A stretch of 64,000 nucleotides of DNA from Senimuribacter sp049852125. GTDB taxonomy: Bacteria; Bacillota; Clostridia; Peptostreptococcales; Anaerovoracaceae. Made by a program: the position numbers and the translations under genes. How positions within the stretch are numbered: position 1 is the first letter of the stretch; each line of letters begins with the position of its first letter. The stretch lies in contig NZ_CP187532.1 in NCBI RefSeq assembly GCF_049852125.1, positions 1,798,001 through 1,862,000 of the forward strand, read 5' to 3'. Of this stretch, positions 23,883-32,418 are shown in pieces. The notes below the pieces were generated by a model. It was not told the DNA's origin. It searched no databases and saw only the letters and a list, made by a program, of their open reading frames with translations.

Positions 23883-24812
23883 TTATTGAATTTCTCGAAT
23901 TAAATTCACCGCCTGTACACGATTTTCCGCACCAAGTTTTTTATACAGTCTGTGATTATGCACCTTTACTGCGCTCTCTGACATATCCAGCTCCCCTGCA
24001 ATTTCCAAGTTACTCTTTCCTTCCACTAACAGTCCTGCAATCCTCTTTTCTCTGTCACTGAGATTGTAACGCTGTCTCAGCTTTTCCAAATCAGTTTCTG
24101 TCTTTAGTGCGGAGTTTTCCGATGCATTACAGGATTTCCAGACAAAGTACAAATTAGTGCTACTAAGAATCACCCATACGAAAATGGAGGAAATATCCTC
24201 CGCAACCAAATAATTTCCACCGGCCCTGTAATGCACCGCTATCAGACTGTCCGCCATCCACGATATCAAAAAAACGATATCATAAATGACAATGACTACC
24301 TGATTCAGCTTTTCCGCGCCTGCATAAATCCTGATAGTATACCGAATACTGCAGAAGACAGCATAGAGCCATATCGGTGTCTGAATTAACAGATAGAAAT
24401 TATAGTACGTATGCATAGACATATCAATCAGATCTGTCTCAGTGGAAACCTCCAAAAACAAGCTGGACAATATAAGTAAGCAGAAAAACGGGCGTACCCA
24501 AGCTTTACGTATTTCTCCTGCAAATTCCCGTTCAAACTCTATAAAATAATATCCCAGAATCAACCAGAAAACCACGGTGACTACATACAACACATCCATG
24601 GAAACCCCAGGCTTAAATTTCCAAAAAAAGAATTCCAAAAAATTGGCTAGATTAAGAAATACAATCAAAGAAAAAAAGACAGTCGCTGTATTTCCTTTGA
24701 TGTTTCCTCCAATCACATCTATATTTTTTCTCTTTAAAAGTATCTGAATCGCCAGCGCCGCAACACCCAGAAGCACTGTAAACCCATAGCAGAGTGCGAT
24801 AATTATCCCCAT
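23883..24812 (-). CDS. Membrane-bound LuxR-family regulator
   Basis: A 309-aa protein. About seven hydrophobic segments fill residues 1-225, followed by a coiled linker and a C-terminal LuxR/GerE helix-turn-helix (about 245-305). The HTH carries LSDREKRIAGLLVEGKSN and MSESAVKVHNHRLYKKLGA. The start at 24812 (ATG GGG) is chosen because GGAG is 6 nt upstream; a TTG four codons earlier overlaps that site. It is a one-component sensor with no kinase partner. The nearest genes are NhaC on one side and the cupin/CMD pair on the other, either of which it might control. Confidence 0.88.
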   Translation of the reverse strand: MGIIIALCYGFTVLLGVAALAIQILLKRKNIDVIGGNIKGNTATVFFSLIVFLNLANFLEFFFWKFKPGVSMDVLYVVTVVFWLILGYYFIEFEREFAGEIRKAWVRPFFCLLILSSLFLEVSTETDLIDMSMHTYYNFYLLIQTPIWLYAVFCSIRYTIRIYAGAEKLNQVVIVIYDIVFLISWMADSLIAVHYRAGGNYLVAEDISSIFVWVILSSTNLYFVWKSCNASENSALKTETDLEKLRQRYNLSDREKRIAGLLVEGKSNLEIAGELDMSESAVKVHNHRLYKKLGAENRVQAVNLIREIQ

Positions 24813-24860
24813 ATTTTTCTCCAAAAGTAGTATTACTCTATCAGTATATCACGATATACA

Positions 24861-24892
24861 GCGAAAAACCAGAGAGAAGCTCTGGTTTTCGC
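24861..24892 (-). terminator. Terminator after nhaC
   Basis: GCGAAAACCAGAG and CTCTGGTTTTTCGC form a long stem around a 5-nt loop (minus strand), with T-rich pairing in its 3' arm. It lies 70 nt past the nhaC stop. Confidence 0.65.
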
Positions 24893-24963
24893 CTTGGATT
24901 TTATTTACTTAATATTTATAAGAAGGACAAAACTAAGTCCCTACTTATCATTTTTGAAGCTTC

Positions 24964-26430
24964 TTATGCTTCCAGCGCCTTCAGCGCATCCTCTCTATCT
25001 TCTTCTCTCTGCTTCAAAATTTTCTGGTACTCTTCTTCGGACATCTTTGTCATCGAAATACCTGTAATACCATAGAAAAGAGATACCAGTGGATTCAACC
25101 AGTTCAAAATTGCGTATGGTATGTAACCGGAGCCTACGCCGAGGAAACTTCGCATCGTAGCACCACAGGTATTCCACGGAATAAAGTTCGATGTAATCGT
25201 ACCCGAATCTTCCAGACATCTGGAGAGATTTTTCGGTGCAAGACGCATATCTTCAAAAGCTTCCTTATACATTCTTCCCGGCAAAATGATGGCAAGATAC
25301 TGGTCTGAACAAAGTAGGTTTACAATGAAACAAGAAACCAGTGTAACTGCTACCAGACCGCCTCGCGTACCCTTTGCCAATTTCAAAAGCGCTGCGGCCA
25401 GTGTTCCCATGATTCCAGTCACATCTACAATTCCGCCAAAGACCATTGCGCACATAATCAGTGAAATCGTATTCATCATACCCTGCATGCCTCCAGAAGA
25501 AAGCAAGCCGCCCAGCTTCTGAATCATCAGGCTTGCATTTTCTGGAACTTCCGTAGTCCATCCATAGTTAGGAATAGAGAAAATACGAATCATCAAATCC
25601 GAACCCTGCGTCATCAGAAACGGAATGCCCAAGACAACGCCTCCCAAAAGGGCTGGCAACGCAGGCAACTTCAATGCTACCGCTACGATAACAAAAAGTG
25701 GTGGAATCAAGTAGATAACCCCTACTTTAAAATTATCTGTAATAAATCCTAAAATTTCATCCACTGTACTCATATCAGCGCTACTGCCCCCATGAGTAAA
25801 ACCCATAACAAGGTATGCAACCAGTGCAATTATAAGAGATGGTCCTGTAGTGAAAATCATATGTTTAATATGTTCAAACAGCGTAGATCCCGCAACGGCA
25901 GGCGCCAAATTAGTTGTATCAGAGAGTGGTGACATTTTGTCGCCAAAATATGCGCCAGATACAACCGCCCCTGCTGTCATCGCGGTAGGAAATCCTAAGG
26001 CCGTGCCTACCCCAATCAGTGCTACACCCATGGAGCCTGCAGTAGACCAGGATGAACCAGTTGCAAGAGATACAATAGAGCACAGCAGACAAGCCGTAAA
26101 CAGAAAAATTTTTGGTGAAATAACTTTAATACCAAAGTACATCATGGAAGGCACTACACCACTGGCCACCCACATGCCCAGCATCAAACCTACACAACCG
26201 AGAATCAGAATTGCCTGCATGGTTCTATTGATTGCTGCTAAAATACCCTTCTCCATGTAGGCCCACTTCCAGCCGTTTATGGCTGCGATAATGGCTGCGA
26301 AAGCGCCGCCCAAAAGCAGTGCGAAATGCGCTTTGTCCTCGTTAGGGTCCACCATAATAGATAGATACAAAAGTATCAGCAGAACAACCATAACTAAAAG
26401 GCACTGCCACATTGGAATTTTTTTACCCAT
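24964..26430 (-). CDS. nhaC: NhaC-family Na+/H+ antiporter
   Basis: A 488-aa polytopic transporter with about 12 hydrophobic segments. Family motifs are ATGSSWSTAGSMGVALIGVG, SGAYFGDKMSPLSDTTNLA and LEDSGTITSNFIPWNTCGA, the conserved acidic and polar core of NhaC. It exchanges Na+ for H+ (some relatives exchange malate and lactate). The start at 26430 (MGKKIP) follows AGGAGG at 7 nt; the frame is open 9 codons further upstream. It is monocistronic. Confidence 0.9.
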   Translation of the reverse strand: MGKKIPMWQCLLVMVVLLILLYLSIMVDPNEDKAHFALLLGGAFAAIIAAINGWKWAYMEKGILAAINRTMQAILILGCVGLMLGMWVASGVVPSMMYFGIKVISPKIFLFTACLLCSIVSLATGSSWSTAGSMGVALIGVGTALGFPTAMTAGAVVSGAYFGDKMSPLSDTTNLAPAVAGSTLFEHIKHMIFTTGPSLIIALVAYLVMGFTHGGSSADMSTVDEILGFITDNFKVGVIYLIPPLFVIVAVALKLPALPALLGGVVLGIPFLMTQGSDLMIRIFSIPNYGWTTEVPENASLMIQKLGGLLSSGGMQGMMNTISLIMCAMVFGGIVDVTGIMGTLAAALLKLAKGTRGGLVAVTLVSCFIVNLLCSDQYLAIILPGRMYKEAFEDMRLAPKNLSRCLEDSGTITSNFIPWNTCGATMRSFLGVGSGYIPYAILNWLNPLVSLFYGITGISMTKMSEEEYQKILKQREEDREDALKALEA

Positions 26431-26457
26431 AAAAAGTCCTCCTAAAAACAAATACAA

Positions 26458-27011
26458 ATGTAATAACGTCTTGATAATACTTGTAGTTTTACTTGCTACG
26501 TATCATCAACACAATTACATCATAATTCAGTTATTTCTGCAATTTAACTTTCGTTTTTTGTATGTTAACCTTCGTTAACAAAGGCAAGAACCCTTATATA
26601 ACAAAAGGAACTGCTTCTACATTTTCGTAAAATCCAGTTCCTTATCTGGTTGGATGGCCTCAGCTGCTTCCATATTGAAACTCTGTCCTCTATGTGATAT
26701 GGCTATCTGAAAACCCCTTTTGCTTTCTCTCCTCCCAAATCATGCAGAGCTCAAAATTCGCAGCGGCTTTCTAAGCGAACGATAAATCAGACTTTTTCGT
26801 TCAGATGTGATATAATGAATCAGGTTGGTCATTTTGTGCCAAAGAGCTCTCTTGCTCGAAATAAATACTTAAAATTTGTTTCGTTCAACAGATGATCTCA
26901 TGAACGATATTTCCTACTTTTTCCTGTTTTAAATAAATAGCGAAATAAAACTGAAGCACTTCACCCTCGCGCCTTTTCAGGTTCGATTCCTTCCTTATTC
27001 TATGCGCACGC
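26458..27011. other. Non-coding stretch between nhaC and tRNA-Arg
   Basis: No convincing gene is visible. An imperfect hairpin GGAACTG...CAGTTCC lies at about 26609-26643. A TGATATAAT extended -10-like string at 26808-26816 is followed by a 26-codon frame starting at 26815. That frame may be a transposase remnant, but the match is from memory and weak. Confidence 0.4.
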
Positions 27012-27038
27012 AAAAACGGCTGGCAAAGCCAGCCGTTT
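27012..27038 (-). terminator. tRNA-Arg terminator
   Basis: On the minus strand AAACGGCTGGC pairs with GCCAGCCGTTT around a 3-nt loop, followed by TTTTTG. It abuts the CCA end of the tRNA gene. Confidence 0.9.
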
Positions 27039-27113
27039 GGTGCGCCAGACAGGAATCGAACCTGCGGCCTTCACATTCGGAGTGTGCTACTCTATCCCCT
27101 GAGCTACTGGCGC
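27038..27113 (-). tRNA. tRNA-Arg (anticodon CCG)
   Basis: A 76-nt cloverleaf with encoded CCA. The acceptor stem is GCGCCAG/CTGGCGC and the D arm GCTC/GAGT. The anticodon loop is CTCCGAA (anticodon CCG, reads CGG), and the T arm is GCAGG-TTCGATT-CCTGT. The top anticodon-stem pair is a G-A mismatch. It has its own promoter and terminator. IS copy B is inserted just upstream of that promoter. Confidence 0.95.
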
Positions 27114-27124
27114 ATAACGTAGAT

Positions 27125-27153
27125 ATTATACCATAAAACAACATCTATGGGAA
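27125..27153 (-). promoter_or_regulatory. tRNA-Arg promoter
   Basis: On the minus strand TTCCCA (27148-27153), a 17-nt spacer and TATAAT (27125-27130) lie 11 nt before the tRNA 5' end. The -35 matches four of six consensus bases. The IS target duplication ends 27 nt from this -10 hexamer. Confidence 0.7.
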
Positions 27154-27157
27154 GTAT

Positions 27158-27182
27158 AAAATAACAAATCTGCTAAAAAAGC
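27158..27182. repeat. 25-bp target site duplication, left copy of IS copy B
   Basis: The 25-bp string beginning AAAATAACAAATCTGC and ending AAAAAAGC is repeated exactly at 28297-28321 across the IS. Confidence 0.9.
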
Positions 27183-28296
27183 TGTAGAGTTACAATTGAT
27201 GTGACACTTGCCTTTGGAAAAAGACGATAGGATCTGTTAGAATGTTAATCACCACAAAAAACATATCTGAAAGGAACCCTATCGTCATGAACAGTATAAC
27301 ACAAACTCAACGATATTTGCCACATGAAATTTCTACCCGTTTTTACGCAGTGAATCTTTATCGCAGCGGTCAGTCCGTCGCCTTTGTCTGCAGGCGCTAC
27401 CATATATCTAAATCTTCCCTTATGCGCTGGAACAAACGCTTTGATGGTACGAAAGAGTCCCTTATGGATCATTCTCACAGACCCAAAACGCCTCATCCTT
27501 CTTCTCATACCACTGAGGAACTCAAGTGGATTCGTGATTTGCACAGACGCAATCCCCACGCCTCCGTCTGCGAAATCTATGGAAAATTACGTACTTCCAA
27601 AGGGTATCGCAGGCATCCCGGCTCTCTTTACCGTGTATTTTCTCGGCTAGGGTATACCAAGCAAAAAGTGACTCCCACTAACAAATATACTCCAAAGCCT
27701 TATGCGACTCCTCAGGCTGTTGGTGAAAAGTGGCAGATGGATGTGAAATATGTGCCCTCTGCCTGCTATACTGGCTCTATGCCTGACAAATTTTATCAAT
27801 ATACAATCATAGATGAAGCTTCCAGACAGCGCTTCCTCTACCCATATAAAGAACAGAGTTCTTATTCTACCGTTAATTTCATAAAGCGCGCTATCCAATT
27901 CTTTGGATATACACCAAAAATGATTCAAACGGATAATGGCGCTGAATTTACTTATCCAAAAGACTACAAAAAACTACATCCGATGGATAAACTCTGTGAT
28001 GAACTTGGCATTACCCACAAGCTGATTCGTCCACGCACACCAAGACACAATGGCAAAGTAGAACGCAGCCATCGATTGGACCAGGAGCGATTTTACAATT
28101 ACCTGTATTTCTACTCCTATGAAGATTTAAAAGTGCAGATGCTCCGCTATCTAAAACGTTACAACAACACCCCTAAACCAGTCCTTGGGTGGGCTACACC
28201 TTTGGAGAAAAGGGCATCTTTAGAATTGCATTCTCATGATACCATATCGTCAAATTGATGCTCCCTTTTTGGTGTCACATCATTGACAAAACAACA
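27183..28296 (+). mobile_element. IS481-like insertion sequence, copy B
   Basis: A 1,114-bp element with the same ends as copy A (TGTAGAGTTACAATTGATGT at 27183; the inverse of TGTTGTTTTGTCAATGATGT ending at 28296). It is flanked by perfect 25-bp direct repeats. The transposase-proximal end faces the tRNA-Arg promoter. Differences from copy A include CTTTGG versus CTATAG just inside the left end and one codon in the transposase. Confidence 0.95.
27242..28258 (+). CDS. IS481-family DDE transposase, copy B
   Basis: A 338-aa transposase, identical to copy A except Arg for His in IRPRTPRHN. It has the same HTH and D-D-E residues (WQMDVKY, QTDNGAEF, KVERSH). It looks intact and probably active. 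Transcription points away from the neighbouring tRNA promoter, as in copy A relative to the T-box promoter. Confidence 0.93.
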   Translation: MLITTKNISERNPIVMNSITQTQRYLPHEISTRFYAVNLYRSGQSVAFVCRRYHISKSSLMRWNKRFDGTKESLMDHSHRPKTPHPSSHTTEELKWIRDLHRRNPHASVCEIYGKLRTSKGYRRHPGSLYRVFSRLGYTKQKVTPTNKYTPKPYATPQAVGEKWQMDVKYVPSACYTGSMPDKFYQYTIIDEASRQRFLYPYKEQSSYSTVNFIKRAIQFFGYTPKMIQTDNGAEFTYPKDYKKLHPMDKLCDELGITHKLIRPRTPRHNGKVERSHRLDQERFYNYLYFYSYEDLKVQMLRYLKRYNNTPKPVLGWATPLEKRASLELHSHDTISSN

Positions 28297-28321
28297 AAAA
28301 TAACAAATCTGCTAAAAAAGC
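28297..28321. repeat. 25-bp target site duplication, right copy of IS copy B
   Basis: Identical to 27158-27182. Confidence 0.9.
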
Positions 28322-28344
28322 AATATACCGCCACCATACGGACC

Positions 28345-28370
28345 AAAAGCGCAGCGCCGTTCGGCGCTGC
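28345..28370 (-). terminator. Terminator after yitT-like gene
   Basis: GCAGCGCC-GAAC-GGCGCTGC (minus strand) touches the stop codon of the YitT gene and is followed by GCTTTTGG. Confidence 0.75.
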
Positions 28371-29248
28371 TATTCTTCACGATTGATACTACTGAATCCT
28401 TTACCGCTTCCCCACACAGTCTCTACATGTAACACCGTGACAAAAGCGCTGGGATCAATAGAAGCCAAAAACCGCTTCAGCAGCATGCTCTCCCGTGGAG
28501 AACAAAGAACTACCAGCTCCTTTTTCGACTGTCCCGTAAACTCGCCTACTGCAGTCCTGCTGGAAACGCCGCGATTCAGATCCTTCATAACAAAGGCCAC
28601 GGTTTCCTCAGGCTTTACCGTTAAAATATTGACCTGTACGATCTTTGTCTCAAAGCCGTACATGATGAAATCTACCATCTTAGAAGCAATAAACTGCGTC
28701 ACCAGCGCGTATAAAGCGATATTCCTGCCATAAATGAATGCAGAAATTACAATGATGCCAGCGTCTAATAAAAGCAGTATTTTGCTGATATCCACCTGGG
28801 GCATCAGCTTTTTCTTAATAATCTTAGCAATGGATTCCGTGCCGCAGAAAGCATATCCTCTCCAAAAAACGATCCCATTGCAAACGCCGGAAAACACGCC
28901 GCAAAAAATGGCGGCCAGAATCACATCCTTTTCCTCAAGGAGCTGAAAATCAAACAGCTCCAACGCAAACAGAATCGCCGGATATAATAAGGTTACCACC
29001 AAAACCTTCTTAGCCTCGCGAAAGCCTATGGTAAAGATGACCACCAGCAGGATCAAAAAAGCGCCTGCATAATATGCTAAAGAAAAATTGATATCCACAA
29101 AATACTGCAAAATTCTTACCACACCAGTAAGACCCCCACTTGTCAAACCGTTAGGTATCATTACTGCCGTAGTGGCAAAAGCGCCTACAACACAAGCAAG
29201 CACCAGAAAAAAAGAGTCAATCAATACAGTTCTTCCTCTATCCTTCAT
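28370..29248 (-). CDS. YitT-family membrane protein (DUF2179 C-terminus)
   Basis: A 292-aa protein with five or six hydrophobic segments in residues 1-175 and a C-terminal DUF2179 domain (about 205-285; VQVNILTVKPEETV, LVVLCSPRESMLLK). This is the YitT/YqfU/YpjC family of unknown function. GTSGGLTGV near residue 38 is a typical loop. The start at 29248 (MKDRGRT) has GGATGGAG close upstream and overlaps the methyltransferase stop by 11 nt, so translation is coupled. The pairing with a methyltransferase is probably incidental. Confidence 0.85.
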   Translation of the reverse strand: MKDRGRTVLIDSFFLVLACVVGAFATTAVMIPNGLTSGGLTGVVRILQYFVDINFSLAYYAGAFLILLVVIFTIGFREAKKVLVVTLLYPAILFALELFDFQLLEEKDVILAAIFCGVFSGVCNGIVFWRGYAFCGTESIAKIIKKKLMPQVDISKILLLLDAGIIVISAFIYGRNIALYALVTQFIASKMVDFIMYGFETKIVQVNILTVKPEETVAFVMKDLNRGVSSRTAVGEFTGQSKKELVVLCSPRESMLLKRFLASIDPSAFVTVLHVETVWGSGKGFSSINREE

Positions 29249-30587
29249 ACTCCATCCTTTCATAAGTGAAATTACCAAATATATCCACTACTTTCACTCG
29301 TATACGGCACGGACCATCCGCAATCTTCTCGCAAAAGTCCGGCAGATCACCCTTTGTTCGCGTTAAAACCAGATCGGGCCGGTGTATACCGTCCGCATCG
29401 TTGAATTCAAAATCCACACTCCACGACGACACCATATCTAACGGCTTTTCTCGAGCGATTCTCCGCACGGTCTCCCGCATTTTCTCATCCACAGACTTTT
29501 CCAGTCCTCGTTCCGACAGAGACAACAGCCGCACACGCAGTAAAACCTTATCTGAGGCAGGAAACGGTTCAACCTCCAAACCAACCTTTACGTTAAGCCG
29601 CGATCCGCCATCCCTTTTTCCTGCTTCAAACACTCGAAAAGACGTATTCCCCTTTGCCAGACGGCCAATCGTACTCTCAACCGCCAATTCTCCAGCGTCA
29701 CAGGCAATGAAGCGACGGTTCCTCGATGCTGCGACTGCTGCAAGGGTTCCGCTTCCGCAGAAGAAATCCGCGCAAAGATCTCCTTCCTTAGTGCAGCTTT
29801 CCATCATGCGTAAAAGCAGCTGCTCCGGCTTCTGGGTTGCATAACCCGTACGCTCAGAAGACGTGCGTCCCACCATATCGATATTCCACACATCCTTCAT
29901 ACCCACCAGCGTATACCATCCCACTTCATCCTTGTACTCCTTCACGCCCCTGAAATGATATGGCTTTAGCTGCCGGTTATAAGACTTCTCCTGCTGAGGA
30001 AAAAAATCATACTTTGCGTTCTTACTGTAGACCAGAATCGTATCATGCTTGCGTGAAAAGTGCCTCTTGCTCGAGCCGCCTGATTTGTACGTCCAGATAA
30101 TCTCGTTCACAAAGTTCTTCTCGCCGAATATTTCATCCATAAATACTTTGACATAATGAGCCGCATGCCAATCCAGATGTACCCAAATCAATCCCTCCTC
30201 CGCCAGCAAATCACGCATCAGATACAGTCTGGCCGTCAACATCTTCAAATAGGACGACAATCCCTTTTCCCACTTGTCAGCATAAGCCAGATGGCGGATG
30301 TTCTCACCGCCGGCTTTGACCACAGCGTCATACTCTGCTTTCGAAAAGAATGGAGGGTCAATATAGATCATTTTAACCTTCCCCGCCATATCATATTCCG
30401 ACAGAAGCGTTTTCATAACCTCTTTGTTATCGCCATGAATGACCATATTTTCCGCGTCATCTTGCGCGTCAAAGGGTTTCTGTCCCCACGTTATTTCTTC
30501 GATCAGGGATAACGGTTTACCCTTCGCGTTTTCGTACTGTCTTTTTCCTGCCTTTTTTATTCTGGTGAATTCGCTTATCAGGCTCAT
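29238..30587 (-). CDS. Orphan site-specific DNA methyltransferase (beta-class, DPPF)
   Basis: A 449-aa DNA amino-methyltransferase. Motif IV DPPF at residues 77-80 precedes motif I DFFCGSGT at 274-281, the beta-class order of type III Mod and related enzymes, and TQKPEQLL is at 251-258. The C-terminal 150 residues lack a recognisable domain. No restriction endonuclease or Res subunit is near. GGGAGG is 8 nt before the ATG, which lies 71 nt inside the ygiQ coding region. It likely methylates adenine N6 or cytosine N4 at an unknown motif, either as a regulator or as a relic of a restriction system. Confidence 0.88.
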   Translation of the reverse strand: MSLISEFTRIKKAGKRQYENAKGKPLSLIEEITWGQKPFDAQDDAENMVIHGDNKEVMKTLLSEYDMAGKVKMIYIDPPFFSKAEYDAVVKAGGENIRHLAYADKWEKGLSSYLKMLTARLYLMRDLLAEEGLIWVHLDWHAAHYVKVFMDEIFGEKNFVNEIIWTYKSGGSSKRHFSRKHDTILVYSKNAKYDFFPQQEKSYNRQLKPYHFRGVKEYKDEVGWYTLVGMKDVWNIDMVGRTSSERTGYATQKPEQLLLRMMESCTKEGDLCADFFCGSGTLAAVAASRNRRFIACDAGELAVESTIGRLAKGNTSFRVFEAGKRDGGSRLNVKVGLEVEPFPASDKVLLRVRLLSLSERGLEKSVDEKMRETVRRIAREKPLDMVSSWSVDFEFNDADGIHRPDLVLTRTKGDLPDFCEKIADGPCRIRVKVVDIFGNFTYERMEYEG

Positions 30588-32364
30588 GTTTTTTTCCTCC
30601 CAGAAGCGTCGGAATCAAATCCTCCCGACCTGCCTTTTTTAACGCTTTAATGACGATATTCTGATTCTCTGGTTTGTTGTAATGAATCAGCGCCCGCTGC
30701 ATCTGTTTTTCCGCCAGATCCTTGGCTACATAGACCGGTTTCATTGTAAACGGATCTTTCTCCGTGTAATACATGCAGGTTGCCAATGTAGCGGGAGTCG
30801 GGTAAAAGTCTTGCACCTGATCTGGCACAAAACCGTATTCCTTCAAAAACAGCGCTAATTCTACGGCGTCCTCCAGAGAGCTGCCTGGATGAGAACTGAT
30901 CAGATAAGGTATCAGATACTGCTTTAATCCCAGTTCCCGGTTCACCTGCCGGTAACGCTTCGCAAAATCAAGGAAAATCTGCTTTTCCGGCTTTCTCATG
31001 TAGTACAACACCTTATCCGAAATATGCTCCGGCGCTACTTTTAATGTGCCGCTTACATGATATTTGCACAGCTCTCTCAAAAACGACGGATCTTTATCTG
31101 CCATAACATAATCATAACGAATACCGGAACGAATAAATACTTTCTTCACGCCCGGTACACTGCGTATGGCTCGCAAAACATCCAGATAATCGTTGTGATC
31201 GACGATCATATTTTTGCATGGATGAGGATAAAGGCAATCCTTATGCTTACAAACGCCGTTTTTCAGCTGCTGCTTACAGGCAGGACCGCGAAAATTAGCT
31301 GTTGGACCTCCTACGTCGTGAATATATCCTTTAAAATCCGGTTTCTCAATTAAACGCTGCGCTTCCCGGACCAAAGACGCCTTGCTCCTGCTCCTCACCT
31401 GTCTTCCCTGATGATAGGTCAACGCGCAAAAGCTGCATCCCCCGAAGCATCCGCGGCTGGATACTAAACTGAATTTTATCTCACGAAAAGCAGGAATACC
31501 TCCCGCCGCCTCATACATTGGATGCGCTTCATTCTCATATGGCAGCTCATAGATATCATCTAATTCCTGCTGTTCCAACGGAGGCTGCGGTGGGTTTACA
31601 CATACCCATACCGTATCTGTATATCGCTCCATCAGTCTTTTGCCGTTGATATAATCGTTGCTGCGGTAAGTCATAGCAAAGCTTTTACAATACGCGTCCT
31701 TCGATGCCGCAATATCATCGAAATCCGGCAATCGTACTGTTTCGCCATCATCATCAAAGTCTGGCAGCCTGAAACAGGTTCCGCGAATCCATGTAATCTG
31801 TCTGATATCGATCCCTGCCTCCAGGGCTTCCGCTACTTCCACAACGGCGCGTTCCCCCATACCGTAGATCAAAAGATCTGCCTTCGCGTCCAGCAAAATG
31901 GAACGACGCACCTTATCACTCCAATAATCATAGTGGCCCAAGCGGCGCAAGCTGGCCTCAATGCCCCCGATGATAATCGGAACATCCTTATACGCTTCTC
32001 GCGCGCGATTGCTATAAACAACTACCGCCCGGTCCGGTCTGCCTCCGGCCTGTCCGCCCGGCGCATATTCATCAGTTTTACGCTTCCGTTTAAAAACAGA
32101 GTAATTATTAACCATGGAATCTACAGTCCCGCTGTTAATCAGAAAGCCAAGTTTGGGTTTCCCAAAACGCCTGAAATCTTCACAGCTATGAAAATCCGGA
32201 CGCGCGAGAATCGCCACCCTATATCCACGGCTTTCCAGAAGTCTGCTGATAATCGCCGTGCCGAAGGAATGATGATCCACATAAGCGTCTCCTGTTACCA
32301 AAACGAAATCAACCTCATTCCATCCGCGGACTTCCATATCTTTTTTTGCAACCGGTAAAAACAT
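30517..32364 (-). CDS. YgiQ-family radical SAM protein (UPF0313)
   Basis: A 615-aa protein. It starts with the UPF0313 N-terminal domain (VDFVLVTGDAYVDHHSFG, cobalamin-binding-like region), followed by a radical SAM core with CFGGCSFC (CX3CX2C) near residue 316, then a C-terminal domain with DFYPTPATLATCMYYT. The family is widespread but its reaction is not established. AAGGAG precedes the ATG. Its 3' end overlaps the methyltransferase gene by 71 nt, an unusually long overlap. Confidence 0.92.
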   Translation of the reverse strand: MFLPVAKKDMEVRGWNEVDFVLVTGDAYVDHHSFGTAIISRLLESRGYRVAILARPDFHSCEDFRRFGKPKLGFLINSGTVDSMVNNYSVFKRKRKTDEYAPGGQAGGRPDRAVVVYSNRAREAYKDVPIIIGGIEASLRRLGHYDYWSDKVRRSILLDAKADLLIYGMGERAVVEVAEALEAGIDIRQITWIRGTCFRLPDFDDDGETVRLPDFDDIAASKDAYCKSFAMTYRSNDYINGKRLMERYTDTVWVCVNPPQPPLEQQELDDIYELPYENEAHPMYEAAGGIPAFREIKFSLVSSRGCFGGCSFCALTYHQGRQVRSRSKASLVREAQRLIEKPDFKGYIHDVGGPTANFRGPACKQQLKNGVCKHKDCLYPHPCKNMIVDHNDYLDVLRAIRSVPGVKKVFIRSGIRYDYVMADKDPSFLRELCKYHVSGTLKVAPEHISDKVLYYMRKPEKQIFLDFAKRYRQVNRELGLKQYLIPYLISSHPGSSLEDAVELALFLKEYGFVPDQVQDFYPTPATLATCMYYTEKDPFTMKPVYVAKDLAEKQMQRALIHYNKPENQNIVIKALKKAGREDLIPTLLGGKKHEPDKRIHQNKKGRKKTVRKREG

Positions 32365-32418
32365 ATCGCTCCTTATCTAATCAAAACAGGACGGCCTTTC
32401 ATGCGGCGGCCATCGCTC

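Noticed and set aside
26815..26895. A 26-codon frame starting MNQVGHFVPKSSLARNK
   Set aside because: It may be a transposase remnant, but I cannot confirm the family and it lacks a clear ribosome-binding site. Left inside the non-coding entry.
29238..30587. Complete type III restriction-modification system
   Set aside because: Only the Mod-like methyltransferase is present; neither neighbour is a Res or helicase gene.
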